From Azohydromonas aeria (GTDB lineage: Bacteria > Pseudomonadota > Gammaproteobacteria > Burkholderiales > Burkholderiaceae_C): a DNA stretch of 64,000 nucleotides. The translations under genes were made by a program, and so were the position numbers. Where the stretch lies: contig NZ_VIDQ01000001.1 of assembly GCF_009760915.1 (NCBI RefSeq), positions 124,001 through 188,000 of the forward strand. The letters run 5' to 3'. The notes under the pieces were generated by a model that was given only the letters and a program-made list of their open reading frames with translations, ran no database searches and was not told where the DNA came from. Below, piece after piece: positions 1-8,900 of this stretch (positions within the stretch are counted from its first letter, which is position 1; every line of letters begins with the position of its first letter).

Positions 1-392
1 ACCACCACTACTGGGGCGGGCTGCGCGCGACGCAGGCGCTGGGCCGCATGTGCGAGGTGTTCGGGCTGGGGCTGTCGATGCACAGCAACTCCCACCTGGG
101 CATCAGCCTGATCGCCATGACGCACGTGGCCGCCGCGGTGCCCAACGTCACCTATGCCTGCGACACGCACTACCCGTGGCAGGAGGAGGAGGTGATCGAG
201 GGTGGGCGCATCGCCTTCCAGGACGGCGCGGTGGCGGTGCCGACCAAGCCGGGCCTGGGCGTGACGCTGGACCGCGAGGCGCTGGCGCGGCTGCACGAGC
301 AGTACCTGAGCTGCGGCGTGCGCAACCGCGACGACCTCAAGCAGATGCGCAAGTACCAGCCGGACTTCAGCGGGAAGAGCCCGAGGTTTTGA
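1..392 (+). CDS. gudD: Glucarate dehydratase, C-terminal part (5' end outside window)
   Basis: The frame is open from the first base of the window and ends in TGA at 390-392, leaving about 130 C-terminal residues. They include a His-Ser-Asn-Ser-His-Leu-Gly-Ile-Ser stretch and a Thr-His-Val-Ala-Ala-Ala block characteristic of glucarate dehydratase in the enolase superfamily, where a His in this region is the catalytic base. The enzyme converts D-glucarate to 5-keto-4-deoxy-D-glucarate in the cytoplasm. Galactarate-related dehydratases of the same superfamily are the main alternative. The N-terminal capping domain and metal ligands lie upstream of the window, so completeness cannot be judged. 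Confidence 0.88.
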   Translation, partial: HHYWGGLRATQALGRMCEVFGLGLSMHSNSHLGISLIAMTHVAAAVPNVTYACDTHYPWQEEEVIEGGRIAFQDGAVAVPTKPGLGVTLDREALARLHEQYLSCGVRNRDDLKQMRKYQPDFSGKSPRF

Positions 393-574
393 GCCCCGGG
401 CTGCCGCCGAGGCGGGCCCGGGACCGCAGGGCACGCGGCTTGCCGACCCTGCAACGCCCGCAGTGCCGGCCAGGACCGGCGGCACGTGCGGGCGCACGCC
501 GCGGCGCGGCCGGCCCGGTGGCCGGCACGCCGTGATCACGATCTGAACAAAAGCACCTGTAGAGGACTTCGCTC

Positions 575-910
575 ATGAATACCAAGCACTTGCTCCCCAT
601 GGCCCTGGTTTCCGCCGCCTTCCTGGCCGGCTGCGGCACCCTGGCCGGCAGCCCGGACCGCGCCGACGGCGCGCCGCACCGCACCGTGGGCGAGGCGGTG
701 GACGACGCCAAGATCGTCACCGAGCTCAAGGCCAAGCTCGCCGCCGACTCGGACCTGAGCGCCTTCAAGATCAACGTCGATTCGACCCAGGGCTTCGTGC
801 GCCTGAAGGGTGAAGTCAAGACCTTCGCCGCGCGCCAGAAGGCCGACGCCATGGCCCGCGCCATCAAGGGCGTGAAGTCGGTGGACAACCAGCTGCTGAT
901 CACGGGCTGA
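575..910 (+). CDS. BON-domain lipoprotein
   Basis: This is a 111-residue protein with a lipoprotein signal peptide. A hydrophobic stretch at residues 8-19 ends in a Leu-Ala-Gly-Cys lipobox, so Cys20 should be lipidated. Residues about 40-110 form a single BON domain (alternating Asp/Lys-rich helices and a VDSTQGFVRLKGEV-type strand), related to OsmY and periplasmic phospholipid-binding proteins. An AGGAC-like ribosome site precedes the ATG. The gene stands alone, with a strong terminator 15 bp after the stop. The probable role is envelope maintenance or osmotic stress; the ligand is unknown. Confidence 0.85.
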   Translation: MNTKHLLPMALVSAAFLAGCGTLAGSPDRADGAPHRTVGEAVDDAKIVTELKAKLAADSDLSAFKINVDSTQGFVRLKGEVKTFAARQKADAMARAIKGVKSVDNQLLITG

Positions 911-924
911 ACGTCCGTGGCTCC

Positions 925-957
925 CGGGCGGGCCCACCGCGGCCCGCCCGCTTTTTT
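925..957 (+). terminator. Rho-independent terminator of the BON lipoprotein gene
   Basis: A perfect 10-bp GC stem (925-934 with 941-950) encloses a 6-nt loop and is followed by six T residues at 952-957. Confidence 0.93.
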
Positions 958-972
958 GCCAGCTTCCCGGGC

Positions 973-1003
973 GGCGCCGCATTGCGCGGCGCCGTTTTCG
1001 TTT
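973..1003 (+). terminator. Second terminator-like hairpin
   Basis: An 8-bp stem (973-980 with 986-993) with a 5-nt loop is followed by GTTTTCGTTT. It is oriented with the plus strand and lies directly behind the stronger terminator at 925-957, so it may back up termination before the convergent CWC gene. Confidence 0.6.
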
Positions 1004-1236
1004 CACGCCTGGGCTTGGGGTGCGCCGTGTTCCAGCGCCGCGCCGGCGGCCAGGGCCTGCAGGCAGCGCAGGCACAGGCAGCCGCTCCAGCGCTGGCGCA
1101 GTTGCGCCTGCAATTCCGGGCTCAGCGTCAGCGTGCTGCAGGGGCAGGGCGCCGCGTCGCTGACGCCGCAGTGGAAGGCGCCGCCGCAGCGCGGGCAGCG
1201 GTCGGACAGGGTTTCGGGGGTGGCGGCGTCGGTCAT
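1003..1236 (-). CDS. Cysteine-rich CWC family protein
   Basis: This 77-residue protein begins Met-Thr-Asp-Ala-Ala. It carries Cys-Pro-x-Cys at about residues 13-16, further Cys residues near 23 and 31-33, and a Cys-Leu-Cys-Leu-Arg-Cys-Leu motif near the C terminus. This is the signature of the small CWC (cysteine-rich) family found in many beta- and gammaproteobacteria. A metal-binding role is inferred from the paired cysteines; no function is established. I chose the ATG at 1236 over upstream in-frame codons because the domain starts right after it. It is divergent from the dCMP deaminase gene, with about 70 bp between the starts. Confidence 0.72.
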   Translation of the reverse strand: MTDAATPETLSDRCPRCGGAFHCGVSDAAPCPCSTLTLSPELQAQLRQRWSGCLCLRCLQALAAGAALEHGAPQAQA

Positions 1237-1304
1237 GGCAGGCGGAAGCTGGGCAGGGTGGGAGGGCGAAGGTGCGAGAATGACCCATTTTCCGGGTGCT
1301 GAAA

Positions 1305-1841
1305 ATGTCGTCATCGCCAAAAGCCGCCATCGATTGGGACCAGTTTTTCTTCGGCATTGCGCAACTGGCGGCGCTGCGCTCCAAGGACCCGCTGACCAAG
1401 AATGGCGCCTGCATCGTCAGCCCCGACCACAAGATCCTGGGCGTGGGCTACAACGGCCTGCCCCGGGGTTGCGACGACAGCGACCCGACCTATTGGAGCG
1501 ATGACGACAACGACCCGTTCCGCTCGCGCCACAGTTACGTGGTCCACGCCGAAATCAATGCGATATTGAATTGCGTGGTGCTGCGGCTGGCGGGCTCGGC
1601 CATTTACGTGACGCAGTTTCCCTGCCCCAAATGCGCGCAGGCCATCATCCAGACGGGCATCGGCAAGGTGATTTACCACCGGCGCAAGGAGCACCATGGG
1701 CCGCAAATCAGGGCCGTGGAGAAGATGTTCCAGGATGCGGGGGTGATTGCCGAGAGGATCAGTGACATCAATCCGGCGACGGGGGAGTGGATCGAAAATC
1801 TGGAGAGGTATTTGACGAAGGGGGAAGGTAGTGCTGGATGA
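1305..1841 (+). CDS. dCMP deaminase family protein
   Basis: This is a 178-residue zinc-dependent deaminase. The zinc and catalytic motif His-Ala-Glu begins at about residue 81 and the Pro-Cys-Pro-Lys-Cys motif supplies cysteines near 107 and 110. The N-terminal Lys-Asp-Pro-x-Thr-Lys-Asn-Gly-Ala and Gly-Tyr-Asn-Gly-Leu-Pro blocks are typical of deoxycytidylate deaminases (dCMP to dUMP, feeding thymidylate synthesis). The start is the ATG at 1305; a GTG at 1296 is in frame and possible. The 3' third (after about 1700) is visibly richer in A/T than its neighbours. The gene is single, with REP-like repeats downstream. Confidence 0.83.
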   Translation: MSSSPKAAIDWDQFFFGIAQLAALRSKDPLTKNGACIVSPDHKILGVGYNGLPRGCDDSDPTYWSDDDNDPFRSRHSYVVHAEINAILNCVVLRLAGSAIYVTQFPCPKCAQAIIQTGIGKVIYHRRKEHHGPQIRAVEKMFQDAGVIAERISDINPATGEWIENLERYLTKGEGSAG

Positions 1842-2211
1842 TTCCAGTTATTTTCTTTGTCATTATTTCTTCAGGTGCGGTAAATTGTCATTCCGCGCAG
1901 GTTTGCTGAAGACCGGGACAACTCGGGCGTAGCCGGCATCCCGACAGCACGGGCCTCTCGCCCACTGCTTCGTCATTCCGGCGAAAGCCGGAATCCACGA
2001 ACGCTGCGATGTCCCGCCTGCCAGCGCAGGCACATGCCGGCGTCGGTCATGCCACCGTGTCGGTGCGCGTGGATTCCGGCTTTCGCCGGAATGACGGATC
2101 GTGGTGCGAAGCGTCGTGGTTGACGAGGTGCCATGAATTCGATTTCCCCACACCGCAGTGATTGCAGGCGGGGACGACGAATTCATGTTCTGGCCTTTAT
2201 TGGCCATTCAA
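1842..2211. other. Intergenic region carrying REP-like repeats
   Basis: This 370-bp gap lies between two convergent genes and has no credible ORF. It begins with A/T-rich sequence, contains a partial repeat copy near 1887-1896, and then the paired inverted repeat described separately (1971-1999 and 2068-2096). Confidence 0.7.
1971..2096. repeat. REP/BIME-like inverted repeat pair A
   Basis: A 29-nt element at 1971-1999 recurs exactly as its reverse complement at 2068-2096. Each arm is itself a hairpin: ATTCCGGC, a GAAA loop (TTTC on the other strand), then GCCGGAAT. The arms are separated by 68 bp. The arrangement resembles BIMEs, in which two REP hairpins face each other. A related pair lies at 3800-3883. 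Confidence 0.82.
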
Positions 2212-3759
2212 TCACGCAAACAACGCCCGATGCTGCTCCCGCAGCAGATTCTTCTGCACCTTCCCCATTGCATTGCGCGGCAGTTCGGGCGAAATGAAAA
2301 CCTGCTTGGGCACTTTGAATCCTGCGATGCCGGCTTTCAGCCTGGCAATGATCTCGGTGGCATTCAGCTGGGCGCCGGCGGCGGGGATCACCACAGCGAT
2401 CACGGCTTCGCCGAAATCCGGGTGCGGCACGCCGACCACGGCGCTCTCGGCCACGCCGGGGATTTCATTGATGAAACTCTCGACCTCGGCCGGATAGACG
2501 TTGTAGCCACCGGAAATAATGAGGTCCTTGCTGCGGCCGACGATGACGAGATAACCGTCCGGTTCGTATTTGCCCACGTCGCCGGTCTTGAACCAGCCGT
2601 CGGCGGTGAATTCTTCCTTCGTCTTTTCGGGCATGCGCCAGTAGCCGCTGAAGACGTTGGGGCCGCGCACCTGGATGTGGCCGATCTCGTTGACGGGGCG
2701 GGGTTGGCCGTCGTCGTCCATGACGCGGATGTCCGTGCCCGGCAGCGGCTTGCCCACCGTGCCGCCGCGGCGCGTGCCGTCGGCCGGCTTGCAGGGGTTG
2801 GAGCTGAGCATGGCCGTCTCACTCATGCCGTAGCGCTCCAGGATCGTGAAGCCGGTGCGCTCCTGCCACTGGGTGAAGGTGTCGATGAGCAGCGGCGCGG
2901 AGCCGGAGATGAAGAGCCGCATGCGCGCGCAGGCCTCGCGCGTCAGGCCCGCGTCGGCGAGCAGGCGCACGTACAGCGTGGGCACGCCCATGAAGACGGT
3001 GGCGCGCGGCAGCTGCGCGATCACGGCCCGGGGGTCGAACTTGTTGAGCCACAGCATCCGGCTGCCGTTGAGCAGCGCGCCGTGCGAGGCCACGAACAGG
3101 CCGTGCACGTGGAAGATCGGCAGGGCGTGGATCAGCACGTCGCCGGGCTGCCAGTCCCAGTAGTCCTGCAGCACCTGCGCGTTGCTCAGCAGGTTGCCGT
3201 GGCTGAGCATGGCCCCCTTGCTGCGCCCGGTGGTGCCGCTGGTGTAGAGGATGGCGGCCAGGTCGCCGGCCCCTCGCGCCACCGGCGCCTGCTCGTGCGG
3301 CTGCGCGGCGGCGCGCTGCAGCAGGGTGCCGTCGCGCTCCTCGCCCAGCGTGAACACGTGCTGCGCGCCGGCGTTGAAGGCCGTGCGGCTGACCCAGCCG
3401 AAGTTGCGCGGTGCGCACACCACCACGCTGGGCTCGGCGTTGCTCACGAAATACTCGACCTCGGCGGCCTGGTAGGCGTTGTTCAGCGGCAGGTACACCA
3501 TGCCGGCGCGCAGCACGCCCAGGTAGAGCATCAGCGCCTCGACGCTCTTGTCCACCTGCACGGCGACGCGCGGCGGCACGCCGTCGGCGCCGGGCGCGAT
3601 CTCCAGCGACTGCAGCAGGTTGGCGATCATGGCGCTGCCGCGGTCGATGTCGCGCCAGCTGTAGTACAGCGGCCCGTTCGGGGCGTCCAGCGCCTCGATG
3701 GCGCAGCGGTCGAGGTCGGCGGGGAAGCCCGCGCGCAGCGCGGCGTAGAGGTTGCTCAT
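2212..3759 (-). CDS. matB: Malonyl-CoA synthetase (malonate--CoA ligase)
   Basis: This 515-residue acyl-adenylate-forming enzyme (ANL superfamily) makes malonyl-CoA from malonate, ATP and CoA. The P-loop Tyr-Thr-Ser-Gly-Thr-Thr-Gly-Arg-Ser-Lys-Gly lies near residue 170, the Arg-Tyr-Gly-Met-Ser-Glu-Thr motif near 306, Gly-Gly-Tyr-Asn-Val-Tyr-Pro near 416, and the C-terminal catalytic Lys (Asn-Ala-Met-Gly-Lys) near 499. The Ser-Asn-Pro after the Ser-Glu-Thr motif and the short length match MatB rather than long-chain acyl-CoA synthetases. I chose the ATG at 3759; an upstream start at 3780 would add seven residues. It lies downstream of a Bug solute-binding gene on the same strand, which suggests malonate uptake and activation. 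No malonyl-CoA decarboxylase (matA) is adjacent. Confidence 0.82.
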   Translation of the reverse strand: MSNLYAALRAGFPADLDRCAIEALDAPNGPLYYSWRDIDRGSAMIANLLQSLEIAPGADGVPPRVAVQVDKSVEALMLYLGVLRAGMVYLPLNNAYQAAEVEYFVSNAEPSVVVCAPRNFGWVSRTAFNAGAQHVFTLGEERDGTLLQRAAAQPHEQAPVARGAGDLAAILYTSGTTGRSKGAMLSHGNLLSNAQVLQDYWDWQPGDVLIHALPIFHVHGLFVASHGALLNGSRMLWLNKFDPRAVIAQLPRATVFMGVPTLYVRLLADAGLTREACARMRLFISGSAPLLIDTFTQWQERTGFTILERYGMSETAMLSSNPCKPADGTRRGGTVGKPLPGTDIRVMDDDGQPRPVNEIGHIQVRGPNVFSGYWRMPEKTKEEFTADGWFKTGDVGKYEPDGYLVIVGRSKDLIISGGYNVYPAEVESFINEIPGVAESAVVGVPHPDFGEAVIAVVIPAAGAQLNATEIIARLKAGIAGFKVPKQVFISPELPRNAMGKVQKNLLREQHRALFA

Positions 3760-3799
3760 GGGGTCAGGCCAATGGGTCAAAGCGGCTGAACATTCACTT

Positions 3800-3883
3800 C
3801 GTCATCCCGGCGAAAGCCGGGATCCACGAGCCCCGCGCGGCATCCCGGCCGGGGTGGATTCCGGCTTTCGCCGGAATGACGAG
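3800..3883. repeat. REP/BIME-like inverted repeat pair B
   Basis: Two hairpins (3800-3829 and 3854-3883) in inverted orientation belong to the same family as the pair at 1971-2096. In the first arm the stem reads ATCCCGGC/GCCGGGAT instead of ATTCCGGC/GCCGGAAT: both stem strands changed together, so pairing is kept. The pair lies between the Bug gene and matB. Confidence 0.82.
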
Positions 3884-4011
3884 GGACTGTTTCAGCTTCG
3901 GTCAAACGGGGTTCAGGCGGACAGTGTGGTGCCGGAAATGATGGCGGCCGCCGCGGCGGCCACCTTGCGGGCGCTCAGGAAAGCTCAGCGAAGGCGTGAC
4001 GAAAGGCTCAC

Positions 4012-5046
4012 TCACTCCAGCCGCGCGCCGGAGGCCTTCACCACCTCGGCCCAGCGTTTGGTTTCCCTGGCGGTCCAGGCGCTGAAGTCGTTGCCCCAGA
4101 GGTTGGGCGTCTCGCTGCCCAGGCCGGTCCAGGTGGCTTTCAGCTCGGCGGACTCCAGCGCCTTCTTCATCTCGGCCTGCATGCGCTCGATGGCCTCGCG
4201 CGGCGTGCCCTTGGGCGCCCAGATGCCGTACCAGGTGCTGACCACGTAGTCGGGCACGCCCAGCTCGCGCGCGGTGGGGATGTCGGGGAAGCCCGGCGCG
4301 CGGCGCTCGCCGGCCACGGCCAGGCCCTTGAGGCGGCCGCTGCGGATGTGGCCGGCCGAGGAGCCCAGGCCGTCGAACATCATGTCCACCTGGCCGGCCA
4401 TCAGGTCCTGCAGCGCCGGGCCGGCGCCGCGGTACGGGATGTGGGTGATGAAGGTCTTGGTCTGGAGCTTGAACAGCTCGCCGGCCAGGTGGTGCGAGGT
4501 GCCGTTGCCGGCCGAGCCGTAATTGAGCTTGCCCGGGTTCTGGCGCAGCAGCTTCAGCAGACCCGGCAGGTCGGCGGCCGGTCCCTTGGCGGCATTGACC
4601 ACCACCACCTGCGGCACGTTGGACACCAGGCCGACGGGCACGAAGTCGGACTCCAGGTTGTAGTCCAGCTTCGGGTACATGGCCGGGGCGATGGCGTGGT
4701 GCACGCCGCCCATGAAGAAGTTGTGGCCGTCGGCCGGCAGCCGCGCCGCCAGGCCCGCGCCGACGGTGCCGCCGGCGCCGCCCTTGTTGTCGATGACGAA
4801 CTGGCGCCCGGTGTTCTTGCCCATGGCCGCGAACAGCGGCCGTGCGAAGGTGTCGGTGCCGCCACCGGCCGGGAAGGGCACGATGATCGTCACGGGCTTC
4901 ACGGGCCAGGTGCCGGCAGCGGGGGCGGGGGACGCCGGGGCGGCCGGGGCCGCGGGCACGGTCTGCGCCGCGGCGGGCAACGAGGCGAGCAGGGTCAGGC
5001 AGGCAACTGCGCTGGCGCGGGCCAGCAGCGTGCGGCGGTGGGTCAT
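4012..5046 (-). CDS. Bug/TctC-family tripartite tricarboxylate transporter substrate-binding protein
   Basis: This 344-residue periplasmic binding protein has a signal peptide (residues 1-28, Arg-Arg near the start, cleavage around Ala-Ala-Ala-Gln) followed by an Ala/Pro linker. The mature domain begins Trp-Pro-Val-Lys-Pro-Val-Thr-Ile-Ile-Val-Pro-Phe-Pro-Ala-Gly-Gly, the hallmark of Bug proteins that trap carboxylates. The membrane subunits TctA/TctB are not in the window; orphan Bug proteins are abundant in Burkholderiales. Its position before matB suggests malonate or another dicarboxylate as ligand, but the ligand cannot be read from sequence. Confidence 0.86.
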   Translation of the reverse strand: MTHRRTLLARASAVACLTLLASLPAAAQTVPAAPAAPASPAPAAGTWPVKPVTIIVPFPAGGGTDTFARPLFAAMGKNTGRQFVIDNKGGAGGTVGAGLAARLPADGHNFFMGGVHHAIAPAMYPKLDYNLESDFVPVGLVSNVPQVVVVNAAKGPAADLPGLLKLLRQNPGKLNYGSAGNGTSHHLAGELFKLQTKTFITHIPYRGAGPALQDLMAGQVDMMFDGLGSSAGHIRSGRLKGLAVAGERRAPGFPDIPTARELGVPDYVVSTWYGIWAPKGTPREAIERMQAEMKKALESAELKATWTGLGSETPNLWGNDFSAWTARETKRWAEVVKASGARLE

Positions 5047-5106
5047 GGGTTGTCTCCGAAGAACGCTCCTGCAACGTGGCGGGCGTTTTTTGTGTCGTTC
5101 AGGAAA

Positions 5107-5190
5107 GCGGGCGGACCTGCGGCCCGCCCTTCAAGGCGCGTCGGGCCTTTCGGCCCGGAGAGAGTGTAGACAGTCGGGCCTCGCGGCCCA
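5107..5190. repeat. Cluster of three short GC hairpins
   Basis: Three hairpins follow one another: GGGCGG/CCGCCC (5109-5129), CGGGCC/GGCCCG (5142-5157, TTTC loop) and GGGCC/GGCCC (5176-5189, TCGC loop). They lie in the 165-bp gap between the receiver-domain gene and the Bug gene. They may act in termination or mRNA end protection for the receiver gene, or be a dispersed repeat. Confidence 0.5.
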
Positions 5191-5211
5191 GTGAAAGTAC
5201 AGACCGTGGCG

Positions 5212-5658
5212 TCAGGCCGCCGGCAGGTCGGGCAGCCAGCGCGCCAGGGCGCGGCGCAAGGTCTCGAAAACGATGGGCTTGGTGAGGTAGTCGTCCATGC
5301 CGGCGGCCAGGGCCATCTCGCGGTCGCTGGCCAGGGCGTGGGCGGTGAGCGCCAGGATCGGGAAGCCCGGCAGCCGGCCCTGCTGCTGCATCTCGCGCAG
5401 CCGCCGCGTGGCCTGCAGCCCGTCCATCACCGGCATCTGCAGGTCCATCAGCACCAGGCGCGGCGGCGTGGCCTCGCAGCGCTCCAGTGCCTGCGCGCCG
5501 TCGTCGGCGGTGAGCACTTCCAGGCCCAGGGCCTTGAGCATCTCCAGCGCGATCATCTGGTTGACCGGGTGGTCCTCGACCAGCAGCACCGGCCCCAGGC
5601 CGGTAACGGCTGGGGCGGTCGAGACGTCGTCGATGGGCGCTGGCGGCACCGAATTCAT
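5212..5658 (-). CDS. Orphan response-regulator receiver protein
   Basis: This 148-residue protein consists of one REC domain (about residues 23-140) after a short Pro/Ala N terminus. It shows the acidic pair Val-Glu-Asp-His-Pro-Val-Asn-Gln, the phospho-acceptor Asp72 in Met-Asp-Leu-Gln-Met-Pro-Val-Met-Asp-Gly, the Ala-Leu-Thr-Ala switch and the Lys in Tyr-Leu-Thr-Lys-Pro. The motifs resemble receiver domains of hybrid histidine kinases. No output domain, kinase or HPt protein is nearby. The ATG at 5658 is preceded by GGAG at a proper distance; the frame stays open further upstream, but that part looks non-coding. Confidence 0.83.
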   Translation of the reverse strand: MNSVPPAPIDDVSTAPAVTGLGPVLLVEDHPVNQMIALEMLKALGLEVLTADDGAQALERCEATPPRLVLMDLQMPVMDGLQATRRLREMQQQGRLPGFPILALTAHALASDREMALAAGMDDYLTKPIVFETLRRALARWLPDLPAA

Positions 5659-5998
5659 CCAGTTCTCCAGAAGCGGGGTGCCCGGGATTGCCGGCACATG
5701 CAGTACCGGCCCCCCACGTTTCCGTGAGGCGAAGTTGCATGCTAGCACCGGCCCCGCCGTCGGCGGTCCCAGGGGGGTTGCCGGGGTTTTCTTAACCGCA
5801 ACAAGCCCTTGGCGAGGGAAGGGCAAGAAATGCGACAAGTTGCCGCAGCGCTTTCCGGCCAATCCCGATGCATTCCGGCGTCACCGTTCCCCGGGCCGCG
5901 GGATTGCCTGCCCAGGCTTTTCCCCGGGCTGTCCCGCCGCCGTGGCGGGGCTTTGCGCCTCCCTAGAATCCCCCGCCTCCTCCCGAAAAGACCCCCCA
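5659..5998. other. Intergenic region upstream of uvrA
   Basis: This 340-bp gap lies between divergent genes. A GC hairpin, CCCGCC...GGCGGG followed by GCTTT (about 5933-5953), and a TAGAAT hexamer at 5964-5969 lie before the uvrA ATG; the hexamer may be the -10 of the uvrA promoter, but no good -35 sits 17 bp upstream. No LexA-like CTGT-N8-ACAG box was seen. The uvrA frame is open through part of this gap but does not look coding. Confidence 0.5.
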
Positions 5999-8900
5999 AT
6001 GAGTTCCGGAGTCATCCGCATCCGCGGCGCGCGCCAGCACAACCTCAAGAACCTGGACCTGGACATCCGCACCGGCGAGATGACGGTGGTCACCGGCCCC
6101 AGCGGGTCGGGCAAATCCAGCCTGGTGTTCGACACCCTCTACGCCGAAGGCCAGCGCCGCTACGTGGAGACCTTCAGCGCCTACGCGCGCCAGTTCCTCG
6201 ACCGCATGGACCGCCCGGCGGTGGACCGCGTCGAGGGCGTGCCCCCGGCCATCGCCATCGACCAGACCAACCCGGTGCGCACCAGCCGCTCCACGGTCGG
6301 CACGATGACCGAGCTCAACGATCACCTGAAGCTGCTGTTCGCGCGCGCCTCGGACCTGTTCGACCGCCAGACCGCGCTGCCGGTGCGCCACGACACGCCG
6401 GAGTCGATCTACGCCGAGATGCAGCGCCGTGGCGCCGCGTCGGGCGACCCGCGCCTGGCGCTGACTTTCCCCGTCGAATTGCCGGCCAACACCACGGCCG
6501 AGGAAGTCGAGCAGTGGCTCGCCGCCAGCGGCTTCACGCGCGTGCAGGCCGAGCGCACGGTGGGCGAGCGCAAGTTGCTGGACGTGGTGGCGGACCGCTT
6601 CCGCATCGGCAGCGTCGAGCAGGTGCGGGCCATGGAGGCGATCGAGCTGGGGCTCAAGCGCGGCGGCGGACGGCTCAACGTCTACGTGCTGCAGGACGAG
6701 GCCGAGCCCGAGGTGTGGAAGTTCTCGACCGGGCTGCACTGCCCGGAGAGCGACATCCGCTACGCGCAGCCGCAGCCCTCGCTGTTCTCCTTCAACTCGC
6801 CCTTCGGTGCCTGCGAGGCCTGCAAGGGCTTCGGGCGCGTGATCGGCGTGGACATGGGGCTGGTGATTCCCGACGAGCGCAAGACGCTGCGCGGCGGCGC
6901 CATCAAGCCGATGCAGACGCCGGCGTGGAAGGAGTGCCAGGACGACCTGATCAAGTACGCCGGCGAGGCCGGCATACCGCGCGACACGGCCTGGGCCCAG
7001 CTGTCCCAGGCGCAGCGCGACTGGGTGATCGAGGGCTCGCCGAACTGGAACGGCAACTGGAACAAGCAGTGGTACGGCGTGCGCCGCTTCTTCGACTACC
7101 TGCAGTCGAAGACCTACAAGATGCACATCCGCATGCTGCTGTCCAAGTACCGCAGCTACACCGAATGCCCGACCTGCCGCGGCGCGCGGCTCAAGACCGA
7201 GGCGCTGCTGTGGCGCATCGGCACCAAGGCGCAGGCCGACGCGGTGCTGCCCCCGGAGAAGCGTTTTCAACCTGCAGGCGTGGACTGGACCCGGGAGCAG
7301 CTGGAGGCCTTGCCGGGGCTGCACCTGCACGACCTGATGCAGCTGTCGCTGCAGCGCCTGAGGGGCTTCTTCGACAGCGTCGAGGCCGCGGTGCAGGACA
7401 AGCCGCAGGCCGAGCAGGCGGCGATGGAGCTGCTGCTCGACGAGGTGCGCACGCGGCTGCGCTACCTGTGCGACGTGGGGCTGGGCTACCTGACGCTGGA
7501 TAGGCAGAGCCGGTCGCTCTCGGGCGGCGAGGTGCAGCGCATCAACCTGACCACGGCGCTGGGCACCTCGCTCGTGAACACGCTCTTCGTGCTGGACGAG
7601 CCCAGCATCGGGCTGCACCCGCGCGACATGGACCGCATCGTGCAGGCCATGCAGCGGCTGCGCGACGCGGGCAACACGCTGGTGGTGGTGGAGCACGACC
7701 CGGCGGTGATGCTGGCGGCGGACCGCCTGATCGACATGGGCCCGGGCCCGGGCGAGCGCGGCGGCAGCATCGTCTTCGACGGCACGCCCGACGACGCGAG
7801 GAAGGCCGACACGCTCACCGGCGCCTACCTGGGCGCGCGCAAGCATGTCGGCGGCACCATCAAGCGCTTCGTGGCGCCGGGCACGCCGCGGCTGATCCTG
7901 GAGGGCGCCAAGGAGCACAACCTGCAGGACGTGACGGTCGAGTTCCCGCTGCAGCGCCTGGTGGTGGTGACGGGCGTCAGCGGGTCGGGCAAGAGCACGC
8001 TGATGCAGGACGTGCTGTATCCCGCGCTGGCGCGCCACTTCGGCAAGGCCACCGAGGCGCCGGGCGCGCACGAGCGGCTGCTGGGCGCGGAGATGCTGGC
8101 CGACGCGGTGTTCGTGGACCAGAGCCCGATCGGCAAGACGGCGCGATCCAATCCCGCCAGCTACGTCGGCGCCTTCGACGAAATCAGAAAACTGTTCGCC
8201 GAGGCGCCGCTGGCGCGCGAGCGCGGCTACGGCGCGGGCATGTTCAGCTTCAACGCCGGCGACGGGCGCTGCCCGACCTGTGGCGGCTCGGGTTTTGAAC
8301 ATGTCGAGATGCAGTTCCTCTCCGACGTGTACCTGCGCTGCCCGGACTGCGAGGGGCGCCGCTACCGGCCCGAGATCCTGGACGTGAAGATCGAGCGGCG
8401 GCTGCCCTCCGAGGCGGTGGGCGGCGAGCTGAGCGTGGCCGACGTGCTGGACCTGACGGTGAGCGAGGCGCTGCAGCGCTTCCGCGACGACCGCGAGGTG
8501 GCGCGCGCGCTGCAGCCGATCGTGGACGTGGGCCTGGACTACCTGCGCCTGGGCCAGCCCGTGCCCACGCTCTCCGGCGGCGAGGCGCAGCGGCTCAAGC
8601 TCGCGGGCTTCCTGGCCGAGGCGGCGCAGTCGGCGGCCAAGAGCCGGCAGTCGCTGGCGAAGAAGGGCACGCTGTTCCTGTTCGACGAGCCGACCACGGG
8701 GCTGCATTTCGAGGACATCGCCCGGCTGATGCGCGCGCTGCGCAAGCTGCTGGAGGCGGGGCACTCGCTGATCGTGATCGAGCACAACCTGGACGTGATC
8801 CGCGCCGCCGACTGGCTCATCGACCTGGGCCCCGAGGGCGGCGAGGGCGGCGGCCAGCTGGTGGCGGCCTGCACGCCGGAGGACATCCGGCACCACCCGG

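Noticed and set aside
2158..3789. Open frame antisense to matB
   Set aside because: Low-complexity His/Val/Gly/Arg composition; matB has conserved adenylation motifs.
5297..5998. In-frame upstream extension of uvrA
   Set aside because: The extension crosses the receiver-domain gene on the other strand and shows no domain; UvrA family N terminus coincides with the ATG at 5999.
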